Source: Paracoccaceae bacterium
GTDB taxonomy: Bacteria; Pseudomonadota; Alphaproteobacteria; Rhodobacterales; Rhodobacteraceae
NCBI GenBank assembly: GCA_026989055.1
Contig: JALSKC010000057.1
Span: 1 to 46,631 of the forward strand
Length of the DNA stretch: 46,631 nt
Direction: 5' to 3'
Shown here: positions 1 to 7,930 of the stretch, piece by piece
Layout: each line of letters opens with the position of its first letter
How positions within the stretch are numbered: the stretch's first letter is position 1
The notes under the pieces: model-generated
Told to the model about the DNA's origin: nothing
Seen by the model: the letters and a program-made list of their open reading frames with translations, nothing else
Database searches by the model: none
Position numbers and translations under genes: made by a program

Positions 1-93
1 ATCGTCGGTGTGCTGCAGCTGGATCACAACATTTCCGGCACGGACTACTACGAGGTCGGCGGCTTCACCACCGTCGCAGGTGCCTGCCCGTAA
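1..93 (+). CDS. C-terminal end of an unidentified protein (partial)
   Basis: Frame 1 is open from the window edge and ends with TAA, giving the last 30 residues of a protein (ending ...TTVAGACP). It converges on the aldehyde dehydrogenase gene with only 7 bp between the two stop codons. The fragment is too short to assign a family. It could also be chance, but an ORF ending just short of the convergent neighbour is typical of a real gene end. Confidence 0.4.
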   Translation: MVGVLQLDHNISGTDYYEVGGFTTVAGACP

Positions 94-100
94 CGGCGCC

Positions 101-2455
101 CTATTCGCCGTAGGGCACCCAGACGGTCTTGACCTCGGTCGCATGCGCCAGGAATTCGCGCCCCTCGCCGGCTGGCGACAGCCAGTCGCGCGTGCGGGCA
201 TTGTTGACCCAGGTGCGCTTCAGGTTGCCGATGCTCTCGCGCTCGATCAGTGCCGACAGGTCGCTTGAGGAAAAGCTCCACACCGCGTCCACGTTCATGT
301 GGCCGGCCAGGTGCGGGGCAAGCTCGGCGTGGCTGCCGGTCAGGATGTTCACCACGCCCGCCGGCACGTCCGAGGTTTCCAGCACCTGGTAGAAATCGGT
401 GGCCGCCAGCGGGAAGGGTTCCGAGGCGACAGCGACCACGCGGTTGCCCATCGCCATCGCCGGGCCGATCACCGAGACGAGGCCCAGCAGCGGTGCCTCG
501 TCCGGGCAGAACGCGCCGATGATGCCCACCGGTTCGTTCATCGCCAGCGCGATGCCGCGGATCGGAACCCCCTTGGCGGCGCCGTCGAACTTGTCGGCCC
601 AGGCCGCCCAGGTGAACAGCCGCGAGACGGCGGTTTCCACCTCGGTGCGGGTGCTTTTCAGGTGCTGGCCGGTCAGGTCGTGCAGCCGGTCGGCGAATTC
701 CTCGGCGCGTGCCGAAAGGTTCTCGGCGATGTAATAGAGGATCTGCGCGCGCGCATGCCCTGCGGTTGTGGCCCAGCCCTTGGCGTTTGCCGCCGCCTCG
801 ACCGCGTTGCGCACGTCCTTGCGGTTGGCCAGCGACGCATGCCCCAGCAGCTTGCCGCGCGGCGACCAGACGGGCCGCGAATAGCCGCCGTCGGGGCGCG
901 CCTGCCTGCCGCCGATGTATAGCTTGGCGGTGCGGTCGAGCCCTTCGACATCGGTTTCCTCGGGGCGAGTGTGGGGCAGAAGGGGCTTCAAAACCTTGGT
1001 CGGGGTTTTCGGCCGGGTGTAGGCGCGCAGCCCTTCCCAGCCGCCTTCGCGCCCGAAGCCGCTTTCGCGCACGCCACCGAAACCGGCGGCGGCGTCGAAC
1101 AGGTTGGTGGCGTTGACCCAGACCACCCCGGCGGCCAGTTTCGGCGCCACGTCCAGCGCCAGGTTGATGTTCTCGCTCCAGAGGCTGGCGGCCAGCCCGT
1201 AGCGGGTGTTGTTGGCCAGTTCCACCGCCTCGGCCGGGGTGCGGAAGGTGGTGCTCACCAGCACCGGGCCGAAGATTTCCTCCTGCATAAGGAAAGAGGC
1301 CGGCTCCAGCCCGGTGATCAGCGTCGGCGGGTAGAAGCAGCCCCGGTTGGGGATCTGCCCGGCCTGGAAGACCTCGCCCTCGCCACCGCCCTTTTCGACC
1401 ATTTCGGTGATGGTCTTCAGTTGCACCGGGTCCACGACCGCGCCCACGTCGATGCACTTGTCGAGCGGGTTGCCGATGCGCAGACCGGCCATGCGCCGTT
1501 TCAGCCTGGCGTGGAAGCGATCGGCAATGCCCTCCTGCACCAGCAGGCGCGAGCCGGCGCAGCATACCTGCCCCTGGTTGAACCAGATCGCATCCACCAG
1601 CCCCTCTATGGCGCTGTCGATGTCGGCATCGTCAAAGACGATATAGGGCGACTTGCCGCCCAGCTCCAGCGTCAGCGCCTTGCCCGAGCCGGCGGTGGCC
1701 TCGCGGATGCGCCGGCCCACGGCCGTCGAGCCGGTAAAGGCGATCTTGTCGATATCCGGGTGGTTGACGATGGCCTCGCCCGTGCGCCCGTCGCCGGTGA
1801 CGATGTTGACCACGCCCCTGGGCAGCCCGGCCTCCTGGCAGATCTGCGCAAACAGCAGCGCGGTCAGCGAGGTATATTCCGCCGGCTTCAGCACCACGGT
1901 GTTGCCCATGGCGATCGCCGGGGCGATCTTCCAGGCCAGCATCAGCAGCGGAAAGTTCCACGGGATGATCTGCCCGCAGACGCCCAGCGGTTCGGCGTCG
2001 GGCAGTTCGGCTTCCATCAGTTGCGCCATGCCGGCGTGGTAGTAGAAATGGCGGATCACCAGCGGGATGTCGATGTCGCGGCTTTCGCGGATCGGCTTGC
2101 CGTTGTCGAGCGTCTCCAGCACCGCGAACAGACGGGCGTTCTTCTGGATCAGCCGGGCCAGCGCGTAAAGGTAGCGCGCGCGTTCGTGCCCCGACCGGCG
2201 CGCCCAGCGCGGCTGTGCGCGGCGCGCGGCGGCAACGGCGGCGTCCACGTCCCCTTCCGATCCCTGCGACACCAGCGCCAGCACCTCGCCGGTGGCCGGG
2301 TTGCGGCTTTCGAAACAGTCGCGCGGTTCGCTGTAGGCACCGCCGATGAAATGGCCGAACCTGTCGCCGCGGTCCACCAGCCAGGCCAGCGCGTCGGCGG
2401 CACTTTCGGGGGCGGGGCCGTAGTCCATGGTTTTCATGATTTCCGGAATACTCAT
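101..2455 (-). CDS. ALDH16-type two-domain aldehyde dehydrogenase
   Basis: NAD(P)-dependent aldehyde dehydrogenase of 784 residues, far longer than a standard ALDH (about 480-500). The N-terminal domain (about 30-500) is a canonical catalytic unit: PWNFP near 165, FTGSTAVG at 240-247, the general base Glu264 in ELGGK, and the nucleophile Cys298 in NQGQVCCAGS. The C-terminal part (about 505-784) is a second, shorter ALDH-like region in which I see no catalytic cysteine motif. This architecture matches the ALDH16 family, known from bacteria such as Loktanella. The start lies 4 bp downstream of the deoC stop, so the two are almost certainly co-transcribed. A reasonable inference is that it oxidises the acetaldehyde released by deoxyribose-phosphate aldolase. 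Substrate is not shown by sequence. Confidence 0.9.
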   Translation of the reverse strand: MSIPEIMKTMDYGPAPESAADALAWLVDRGDRFGHFIGGAYSEPRDCFESRNPATGEVLALVSQGSEGDVDAAVAAARRAQPRWARRSGHERARYLYALARLIQKNARLFAVLETLDNGKPIRESRDIDIPLVIRHFYYHAGMAQLMEAELPDAEPLGVCGQIIPWNFPLLMLAWKIAPAIAMGNTVVLKPAEYTSLTALLFAQICQEAGLPRGVVNIVTGDGRTGEAIVNHPDIDKIAFTGSTAVGRRIREATAGSGKALTLELGGKSPYIVFDDADIDSAIEGLVDAIWFNQGQVCCAGSRLLVQEGIADRFHARLKRRMAGLRIGNPLDKCIDVGAVVDPVQLKTITEMVEKGGGEGEVFQAGQIPNRGCFYPPTLITGLEPASFLMQEEIFGPVLVSTTFRTPAEAVELANNTRYGLAASLWSENINLALDVAPKLAAGVVWVNATNLFDAAAGFGGVRESGFGREGGWEGLRAYTRPKTPTKVLKPLLPHTRPEETDVEGLDRTAKLYIGGRQARPDGGYSRPVWSPRGKLLGHASLANRKDVRNAVEAAANAKGWATTAGHARAQILYYIAENLSARAEEFADRLHDLTGQHLKSTRTEVETAVSRLFTWAAWADKFDGAAKGVPIRGIALAMNEPVGIIGAFCPDEAPLLGLVSVIGPAMAMGNRVVAVASEPFPLAATDFYQVLETSDVPAGVVNILTGSHAELAPHLAGHMNVDAVWSFSSSDLSALIERESIGNLKRTWVNNARTRDWLSPAGEGREFLAHATEVKTVWVPYGE

Positions 2456-2459
2456 CTGC

Positions 2460-3452
2460 TCATCCCATCGCGTGCCGCCAGCCGGCCGAATAGCGCCCCG
2501 TCACATGATGTTCGATCTGGCGTTCGATATCACCCAGAAGCGAGCTGGCGCCAAAGCGGAACAGGTCGGGTTCCAGCCAGCGCCTGCCCAGTTCGTCCTT
2601 GATCAGGGTCAGGTAGGTCAGCGCGTCCCTGGCCCTGGAAATGCCGCCCGCCGGCTTGTAGCCGATCCGGTAGCCGGTGCGCTCGCCATAATCCCGCAGC
2701 GCCCGGATCATCACCAGCGAGACCGGCAGCGTGGCGTTCACCGGCTCCTTGCCGGTCGAGGTCTTGATGAAATCGGCGCCCGCCATCATGCACACGAGCG
2801 ACGCGCGCGCCACGTTGCGCAGGGTCGCCAGTTCGCCGGTGGCGAGGATGGTTTTCATGTGGGCGTCCCCGCAGGCTTCGCGAAAGGCGCGCACCTCGTC
2901 GTAAAGCGCGCGCCAGTTGCCGGTCAGCACATGGCGGCGCGAGATCACGATGTCGATCTCGCGCGCACCCGCCTTCACGCTTTCCTCGATCTCGGCAATG
3001 CGCAGCTTGAACGGCGACAGCCCGGCCGGAAAGCCCGTGGAGACAGCCGCAACCGGAATGCCCGAGCCTTCCAGCGCCTCCACCGCCACCGGCACCATCT
3101 CGTGATAGACGCAGACCGCGCCGGTGCTCAGGCTCTGGACACCCAGCGCCTCCAGCAGGTCGGGGCGCACCGGCTGGCGGGCCTTGGCGCACAGCCGGCG
3201 CACCCGCCCCGGCGTGTCGTCGCCTGAAAGCGTGGTCAGGTCGATCAGCGACACGGCCTTGAGCAGCCAGGCTGCCTGATGGTCCTTCTTCACGCTGCGT
3301 CGTCCGGGCAGGGTGGTCGCGCGCCGCTCTATGGCCGAGGTATTGGCCTGCACCGAGGCCACCCAGTCCAGTTCCAGCGCCATGCCGGGGTTGCGGGCAT
3401 CCTGGACCTGCGGCAGGCGTGCCGAAACGGTATCCTGCTGTGTGCGTTGCAA
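2460..3452 (-). CDS. deoC: deoxyribose-phosphate aldolase (long, eukaryote-like form)
   Basis: Cleaves 2-deoxyribose-5-phosphate to glyceraldehyde-3-phosphate and acetaldehyde in deoxynucleoside catabolism. The 330-residue protein has the class I aldolase Schiff-base lysine at Lys230 in DFIKTSTGK and the second active-site lysine at Lys266 in YKPAGGI. It is longer than the E. coli enzyme (about 260) and resembles the longer form found in many alphaproteobacteria and animals. The start is a TTG: a strong AAGGAGG lies five bases upstream (3458-3464 on the plus strand). The ATG at 3456 is out of frame and only one base from that site. It is followed 4 bp later by the ALDH16 gene, and preceded 23 bp upstream by a polysaccharide gene on the same strand. 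Confidence 0.93.
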   Translation of the reverse strand: MQRTQQDTVSARLPQVQDARNPGMALELDWVASVQANTSAIERRATTLPGRRSVKKDHQAAWLLKAVSLIDLTTLSGDDTPGRVRRLCAKARQPVRPDLLEALGVQSLSTGAVCVYHEMVPVAVEALEGSGIPVAAVSTGFPAGLSPFKLRIAEIEESVKAGAREIDIVISRRHVLTGNWRALYDEVRAFREACGDAHMKTILATGELATLRNVARASLVCMMAGADFIKTSTGKEPVNATLPVSLVMIRALRDYGERTGYRIGYKPAGGISRARDALTYLTLIKDELGRRWLEPDLFRFGASSLLGDIERQIEHHVTGRYSAGWRHAMG

Positions 3453-3457
3453 ACATG

Positions 3458-3464
3458 CCTCCTT
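3458..3464 (-). promoter_or_regulatory. ribosome binding site deciding the deoC TTG start
   Basis: AAGGAGG on the minus strand, five bases before TTG at 3452. This site, with the reading frame, favours the TTG over the out-of-frame ATG at 3456. Confidence 0.7.
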
Positions 3465-3475
3465 GGTGCGGGCGG

Positions 3476-4927
3476 TCAGGGCGGGAAGGTGGCATGCGGG
3501 GTGGGGAATGGCAAGCGCCGCTCGCCGCCTTGCCCCGGTGGCCGGCTCCGGTGCCAGAACGGGCCGGTGCCGCGGTTGCGGAGCTGCGGCGCGGGACTCC
3601 GGGCCGGGGCTTCAGGCAGGGTCGGGGTTGCTGCCGGGGCGGAGGCGCCCGGGGGGCGGGCCTCGGTCGGGGTGCAGGAGGCGAGCCCGATCAGCAGAAG
3701 ATACAGGAGGAACGACATCAGCTGATCGACGAAGCTGGTCGAAAAGGTGACCCCGAGCAGCAGCGCCAGGCCGAACCCGTTGCTCAGCAGCCGGATCCGG
3801 CGATCGGTCGCCGTGCGGCGCGGCAGCCGGCGATGCAGTCGCACCAGCCCGGCCAGGACCAGCAGCAGCGCCGCCAGCCCGATCAGCCCGCCCTCGAAGA
3901 AGGCCTCGAGAAAGATGTTGTGCATTTCCAGGGCGAAATAGCTCGAACTGGCCGACTGCCCCGGCCCGTATCCCAGCACCGGCCGTTCCAGCGCCTGGTG
4001 CAACCCGTAGCTCCAGTTCACGACCCGCCATGACAGGGAGTTGTCGATGTAACGCCAGTCGAACACCACGTCGTCCCAGGCAAAACCGGCCCAGAACTCC
4101 GGCAGGCTGGCCAGATCGGCAAAACGGTCGCTGCCGAGAACGAGCCCCAGCAGTGCCAGCCCGCCGCCCAGCCCGGCCAGCAGCCGGCGTGCGGGCGGGC
4201 CCTGAAGCAGCAGCGGCAGCGCCAGGGTGAGCGCGCCCATCAACCAGGCGGTGCGGGCATAGGTCAGATACAGCGCCGCCACACCGAGCCCCATGCAGGC
4301 CAGGTGGAGCACGCCGGCGCGCGCGCCCAGACGCAGGCGGGTCACCTCCAGCGCGACCATTGCCGCAACCAGCTGGATCGCGAAGGAAACCGGGTGCACA
4401 TCCGAGCCGTAGGCTCGCTGAAGCGTTGCACGGCCCTGTTCGACAAAGCCGTTCCCGCTGGCAACCTGCCACACGGACAGCACCCCTCCGATCAGCAGGA
4501 AGGCGCGCAGCAGGTCGCGCGCCAGCCGCAGGGCGCCCCGGCCGTTCAGCCGGGTCAGGCTTGCATTGGCAAACAGCGCATAGAGCGTCAGAAGGGCCAG
4601 CAGCTCCAGCGTCGGCAGAAGCGCCAGGCCGGGGTTGGCGGCGAGCGAGGCCAGCCCGCCCAGAATCCAGGCTCCGATCCCGGCCAGAAGCAGGGTCGCA
4701 TCGGCCGCCAGGCGCATCCGGAACAGGAAGCTCAGCCCGAGTCCGACCAGCATGACCAGCGCCGCTGCCTGCGAAAGCGCGGGAACGCCTGCGTTTTCCA
4801 CGATCCCGGCCAGCCAGCGCAGCGCGAACAGCGCCAGCAGGAAAATGGCCCCGGAAGCCGGCGCCTCTCCCGGGGTCTCGCCGGGGCGAAAGCGGCCGGG
4901 GCGGAACCCGTTCTCCGCCCGGCTCAT
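3476..4927 (-). CDS. O-antigen ligase / Wzy-like polysaccharide polymerase
   Basis: Polytopic inner-membrane protein of 483 residues with many hydrophobic segments between about residues 25 and 410, and a proline- and arginine-rich tail. A large periplasmic loop in the C-terminal half contains a GYGPGQS stretch followed by MHNIFLEAFFEGG, the pattern of the Wzy_C / O-antigen ligase family. Members polymerise lipid-linked repeat units or ligate polysaccharide to an acceptor. Its ATG overlaps the stop of the flippase gene by 4 bp (ATGA), so translation is probably coupled. A second member of the same family lies at 10117-11499, so one may be the polymerase and the other a ligase; sequence alone does not decide which. 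Confidence 0.8.
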   Translation of the reverse strand: MSRAENGFRPGRFRPGETPGEAPASGAIFLLALFALRWLAGIVENAGVPALSQAAALVMLVGLGLSFLFRMRLAADATLLLAGIGAWILGGLASLAANPGLALLPTLELLALLTLYALFANASLTRLNGRGALRLARDLLRAFLLIGGVLSVWQVASGNGFVEQGRATLQRAYGSDVHPVSFAIQLVAAMVALEVTRLRLGARAGVLHLACMGLGVAALYLTYARTAWLMGALTLALPLLLQGPPARRLLAGLGGGLALLGLVLGSDRFADLASLPEFWAGFAWDDVVFDWRYIDNSLSWRVVNWSYGLHQALERPVLGYGPGQSASSSYFALEMHNIFLEAFFEGGLIGLAALLLVLAGLVRLHRRLPRRTATDRRIRLLSNGFGLALLLGVTFSTSFVDQLMSFLLYLLLIGLASCTPTEARPPGASAPAATPTLPEAPARSPAPQLRNRGTGPFWHRSRPPGQGGERRLPFPTPHATFPP

Positions 4928-6321
4928 GCCGCCCCCGCGGATCGGGGCTCCCGGCGCAGGTCACGGGCGGCGAGGATGTCGGTGCGGATGCCCAGCTGAC
5001 GCAGGCAGACCCACCAGAACAGCGCCTTGCGCAGCCCCGAGGCGACAACGACGGCGAGTGCGCAGCCGAACGCTCCGCCCAGAGCGGTTCCGCCGGTCAG
5101 GAGCACGGCGGCAGCAAGCAGCGATGCCAGGCTTGCCCGCATCGCGGCGCGCTGCCGGCCGCACATGTTGAGCAGGATGTCGCTTGCTCCACCCCCCGCA
5201 TCGAGCAGGATGGCCAGGATCAGCAGCCGCAGCATGCCGGACGCATCGGGGAACTCCGGTCCGAACAGGCTCAGGACGGAGGGCGCCCCCACAGCCAGCG
5301 CCACCCCCAGGGCGGCGGTCGGCACGAAGGCCCGCCATGTCGCGCGCAGGGCCAGCCGCCGGAGCGGCTCCCGCCGGCCATCCTTCCAAGCCTGGGAGAG
5401 CATCGGCGCCAGGGCAAGGTTGTTGCTGATCATGACGAAGCCGAGCACCATCGCCAGACGGTTGGCGGCAAAGAACAGCGCGGCCGCGCCCGCCCCGGCA
5501 GACAGGCCGACCACGATGACGCTGGCATTGGCCAGGAACATGTTCGATACCGAACTGACCCAGAAGGCCCGCTCATGGGTGCGCCAGTCGCGCTCGACCT
5601 GCGGGTCGGGCGCCGGCACGGCTGTGGCCCCCAGGCCGGTGCGCCGCCAGAGAATCCGGGCTTGCGCGGCGCCAGCCACGATCAGCCCTCCGGCGAGCAG
5701 GGCCAGCACGATTCCCGATGACACCGGGGTTCCGCCCTGCATGAACCATGCCGTCGCCACCGCCGCGCCGACCCCGATCCGCCACAGGATCTCGCGCGGG
5801 GCCAGCGCCAGCGCCAGAAGGTGAAAGCCGCGTGCCAGATGCGCCTGCAGTTCCAGCCAGCCCGTCAGCGGCACCAGCGCCAGCCCGAGCAGCATGTCGC
5901 GCAGGGAAATTCCGCCCGGCACGCCGCGTGCGGCGGGCGTGCCGGACATGAACAGGACCAGCAGCAAGGCGCTCACGATCAGCGTGCCGCTACCGGCGCG
6001 CAGAGCGGCGCGGCGCAGCAGAAGGCGGATCTGCCCGAGATCCCCGGCGGCGGCCAGGGGCGGCACGAAGCGCAGCAACGCCATCTGCTGGCCGAAGGAG
6101 CCGAGAACCGACATCAGCAGGGCCAGGTTCAGGAAGAAGGCCACCGTGCCGAAGCCTTCCAGGCTCATGGCCCGGGCCAGCAGGATCATGAAGAGATAGC
6201 CGACCCCGGCCGCGGCGAGCTTGAGCGCCAGCGCCAGATTCGCCCTCCCCGGCAGCGCCCGATCGGCGGCAGGGGCGGGAAGCCCCCCCGGCTGCGCAAG
6301 GGATGAGGAAACGTCCGTCAT
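4924..6321 (-). CDS. polysaccharide flippase (Wzx/MATE-like)
   Basis: Inner-membrane protein of 465 residues with about twelve to fourteen hydrophobic segments and few charged residues. The first segment after residue 28 (LALALKLAAAGVGYLFM) and the LARAMSLEGFGTVAFFLNLA stretch are typical of the Wzx/RfbX polysaccharide export family, which flips undecaprenyl-linked repeat units to the periplasm. It is the first gene of a unit with the Wzy-like gene (4-bp overlap) and possibly deoC-ALDH16 beyond. It is divergent from the glycosyltransferase gene, with a CtrA-type box in the shared promoter region. Confidence 0.85.
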   Translation of the reverse strand: MTDVSSSLAQPGGLPAPAADRALPGRANLALALKLAAAGVGYLFMILLARAMSLEGFGTVAFFLNLALLMSVLGSFGQQMALLRFVPPLAAAGDLGQIRLLLRRAALRAGSGTLIVSALLLVLFMSGTPAARGVPGGISLRDMLLGLALVPLTGWLELQAHLARGFHLLALALAPREILWRIGVGAAVATAWFMQGGTPVSSGIVLALLAGGLIVAGAAQARILWRRTGLGATAVPAPDPQVERDWRTHERAFWVSSVSNMFLANASVIVVGLSAGAGAAALFFAANRLAMVLGFVMISNNLALAPMLSQAWKDGRREPLRRLALRATWRAFVPTAALGVALAVGAPSVLSLFGPEFPDASGMLRLLILAILLDAGGGASDILLNMCGRQRAAMRASLASLLAAAVLLTGGTALGGAFGCALAVVVASGLRKALFWWVCLRQLGIRTDILAARDLRREPRSAGAA

Positions 6322-6348
6322 GGTAAACGAGGTCTTAATCGGGCCTGA

Positions 6349-6363
6349 TTAACACATTGTTAA
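6349..6363. promoter_or_regulatory. CtrA-type box between flippase and glycosyltransferase genes
   Basis: TTAA-CACATTG-TTAA, a perfect TTAA-N7-TTAA, lies 27 bp upstream of the flippase start and about 90 bp upstream of the glycosyltransferase start. An overlapping inverted repeat, TTAATC-N6-GATTAA, occupies 6335-6352. The motif is the consensus of the alphaproteobacterial cell-cycle regulator CtrA. Binding is inferred. Confidence 0.6.
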
Positions 6364-6453
6364 AAGGTTCAATTTTACATGAATCCCAACCAGGCGATCG
6401 CGCCGGATGGTGAGGGCGGTTGAGCGGCAGGGTCTGGCAGCAAGGAGGCAGAC

Positions 6454-7605
6454 GTGCAGGATCTGACTCACCTCAACATCCTCGGAACGCGCGGCGTGCC
6501 GGCAACGCATGGCGGCTTCGAGACCTTCGCCCAGAGGCTCGCCCTCTGGCTGGTTCGCCGGGGCATCGGCGTGACCGTCTATTGCCAGAGCGACGGCCCG
6601 GTTGACCTCGGCGGGCGCGAGGACCGCTGGAACGGCATCCGCCGGGTGCATTTCGGAACCCGCCGCAACGGCGCGGCCGGAACCGTGGAGTTCGACCTGA
6701 AATGCGTGCGCCACGTGCTCCGACAGCCCGGCATCGACCTGGTGCTCGGCTACAATACCGCCGTTTTCAACCTGTTGCAGAAGTTCTGCGGCAGGCGGGT
6801 CCTGATGAACATGGACGGGATCGAATGGAAACGGCGCAAATGGTCGATGCCGGCGCGGCTCTGGCTGCTGCTGAACGAGATCGTCGGCGCCAATCTCGCG
6901 GATCTGCCGATTGCCGATCATCCGGAAATAGGCCGCCATGTGTCCCGGCGGACATTGCGCCGGCCGGTGATGATCCCCTATGGCGCCGACCCGGTGCTGC
7001 GGGCCGACGAAGCCCCGGTGCGCGCGCTCGGGCTGGAGCCCGGGCGCTATTTCGTCTCTATTGCCCGGATCGAGCCGGAGAATTCGGTTCTGGAGATCGT
7101 CGAGGCCTTTCTGGAAGCCGATACCGGGATGGATCTGGTCGTTCTGGGCAGCTTCGATGCCGACAATCCCTACCACCGGAAGGTGCGCGCTCTGGGGCGC
7201 GGTCGGGTCCGCTTTCCCGGGGCGATCTATGAAGAGGAACGGGTCAGGGCGCTGCGTTTCCACGCCAGGGCGTATCTCCACGGCCACCAGGTCGGCGGCA
7301 CCAACCCCTCGCTGGTCGAGGCGCTGGGGGCCGGAAGTGCCGTGATCGCCCATGACAACCGGTTCAACCGCTGGACTGCCGGTGCGGGGCAGCATTATTT
7401 CCGGACCCGGGCGGACTGCCGGAACCTGATCGGGCTTCTGGCCACCGATGAGCGTGCCCTCGCCGCTGCCCGCTCCGCGGCGCGGGTGCGCCACAGGGAG
7501 CGGTTTCTCTGGGAAGACGTGCTGACGCAATACCACGAGGTTCTGTTCGGCGCGCTCGACACGGCCGCGGCCCCGGAGCGGATTGCCGAGGTGGCAGCCG
7601 AATAG
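6454..7605 (+). CDS. GT4-type glycosyltransferase with DUF1972 N-terminus
   Basis: Cytoplasmic, probably membrane-associated glycosyltransferase of 383 residues that would add a sugar to the lipid-linked repeat unit. The N-terminus reads LNILGTRGVPATHGGFETFA, the signature of the DUF1972/rhamnosyltransferase-like GT4 subgroup. The C-terminal GT-B half has GHQVGGTNPSLVEALGAG, which binds the nucleotide sugar. The GTG start is supported by AAGGAGG at 6442-6448, five bases upstream. It is the only clear repeat-unit glycosyltransferase in this locus. Sugar specificity cannot be read from sequence. Confidence 0.87.
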   Translation: MQDLTHLNILGTRGVPATHGGFETFAQRLALWLVRRGIGVTVYCQSDGPVDLGGREDRWNGIRRVHFGTRRNGAAGTVEFDLKCVRHVLRQPGIDLVLGYNTAVFNLLQKFCGRRVLMNMDGIEWKRRKWSMPARLWLLLNEIVGANLADLPIADHPEIGRHVSRRTLRRPVMIPYGADPVLRADEAPVRALGLEPGRYFVSIARIEPENSVLEIVEAFLEADTGMDLVVLGSFDADNPYHRKVRALGRGRVRFPGAIYEEERVRALRFHARAYLHGHQVGGTNPSLVEALGAGSAVIAHDNRFNRWTAGAGQHYFRTRADCRNLIGLLATDERALAAARSAARVRHRERFLWEDVLTQYHEVLFGALDTAAAPERIAEVAAE

Positions 7606-7930
7606 CTCCGCCTGCCGCCGCCATCTTCCACGGCAGGCGCGCGGTTTCCGCCGCGGTTTTGCCGCCGTGCCGGCCGCAGGCGTCGCCTCCGGTGGGGGCG
7701 GATGATGCGGCCGCCGCAGCGGGCCGGGCGGCAGGCGTCGGCCCTGCGGCATGGCACCGTGCAGCTCCGCCGGAAGCGCCCCCGCCGGTGCGTCTTGCGC
7801 ATGCCGGTGCAGCGCATGTTCCCATCCCGTTTCGGGGAGACTTTCCGCCGGTCGCCCCCTTCCCGCATGCGGATCGCGCGCTTGGCTCCCGTGGCGGGAA
7901 GGGGGCAGGAGACTTGCAGGCGCTTGCGTT
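7606..7930. other. non-coding gap between convergent genes
   Basis: This GC-rich stretch of 325 bp separates the glycosyltransferase stop from the stop of the convergent Wzc-like gene. It holds no reading frame with a plausible start and recognisable product, and I see no clear terminator with a T-tract. I see nothing else in it. Confidence 0.5.
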
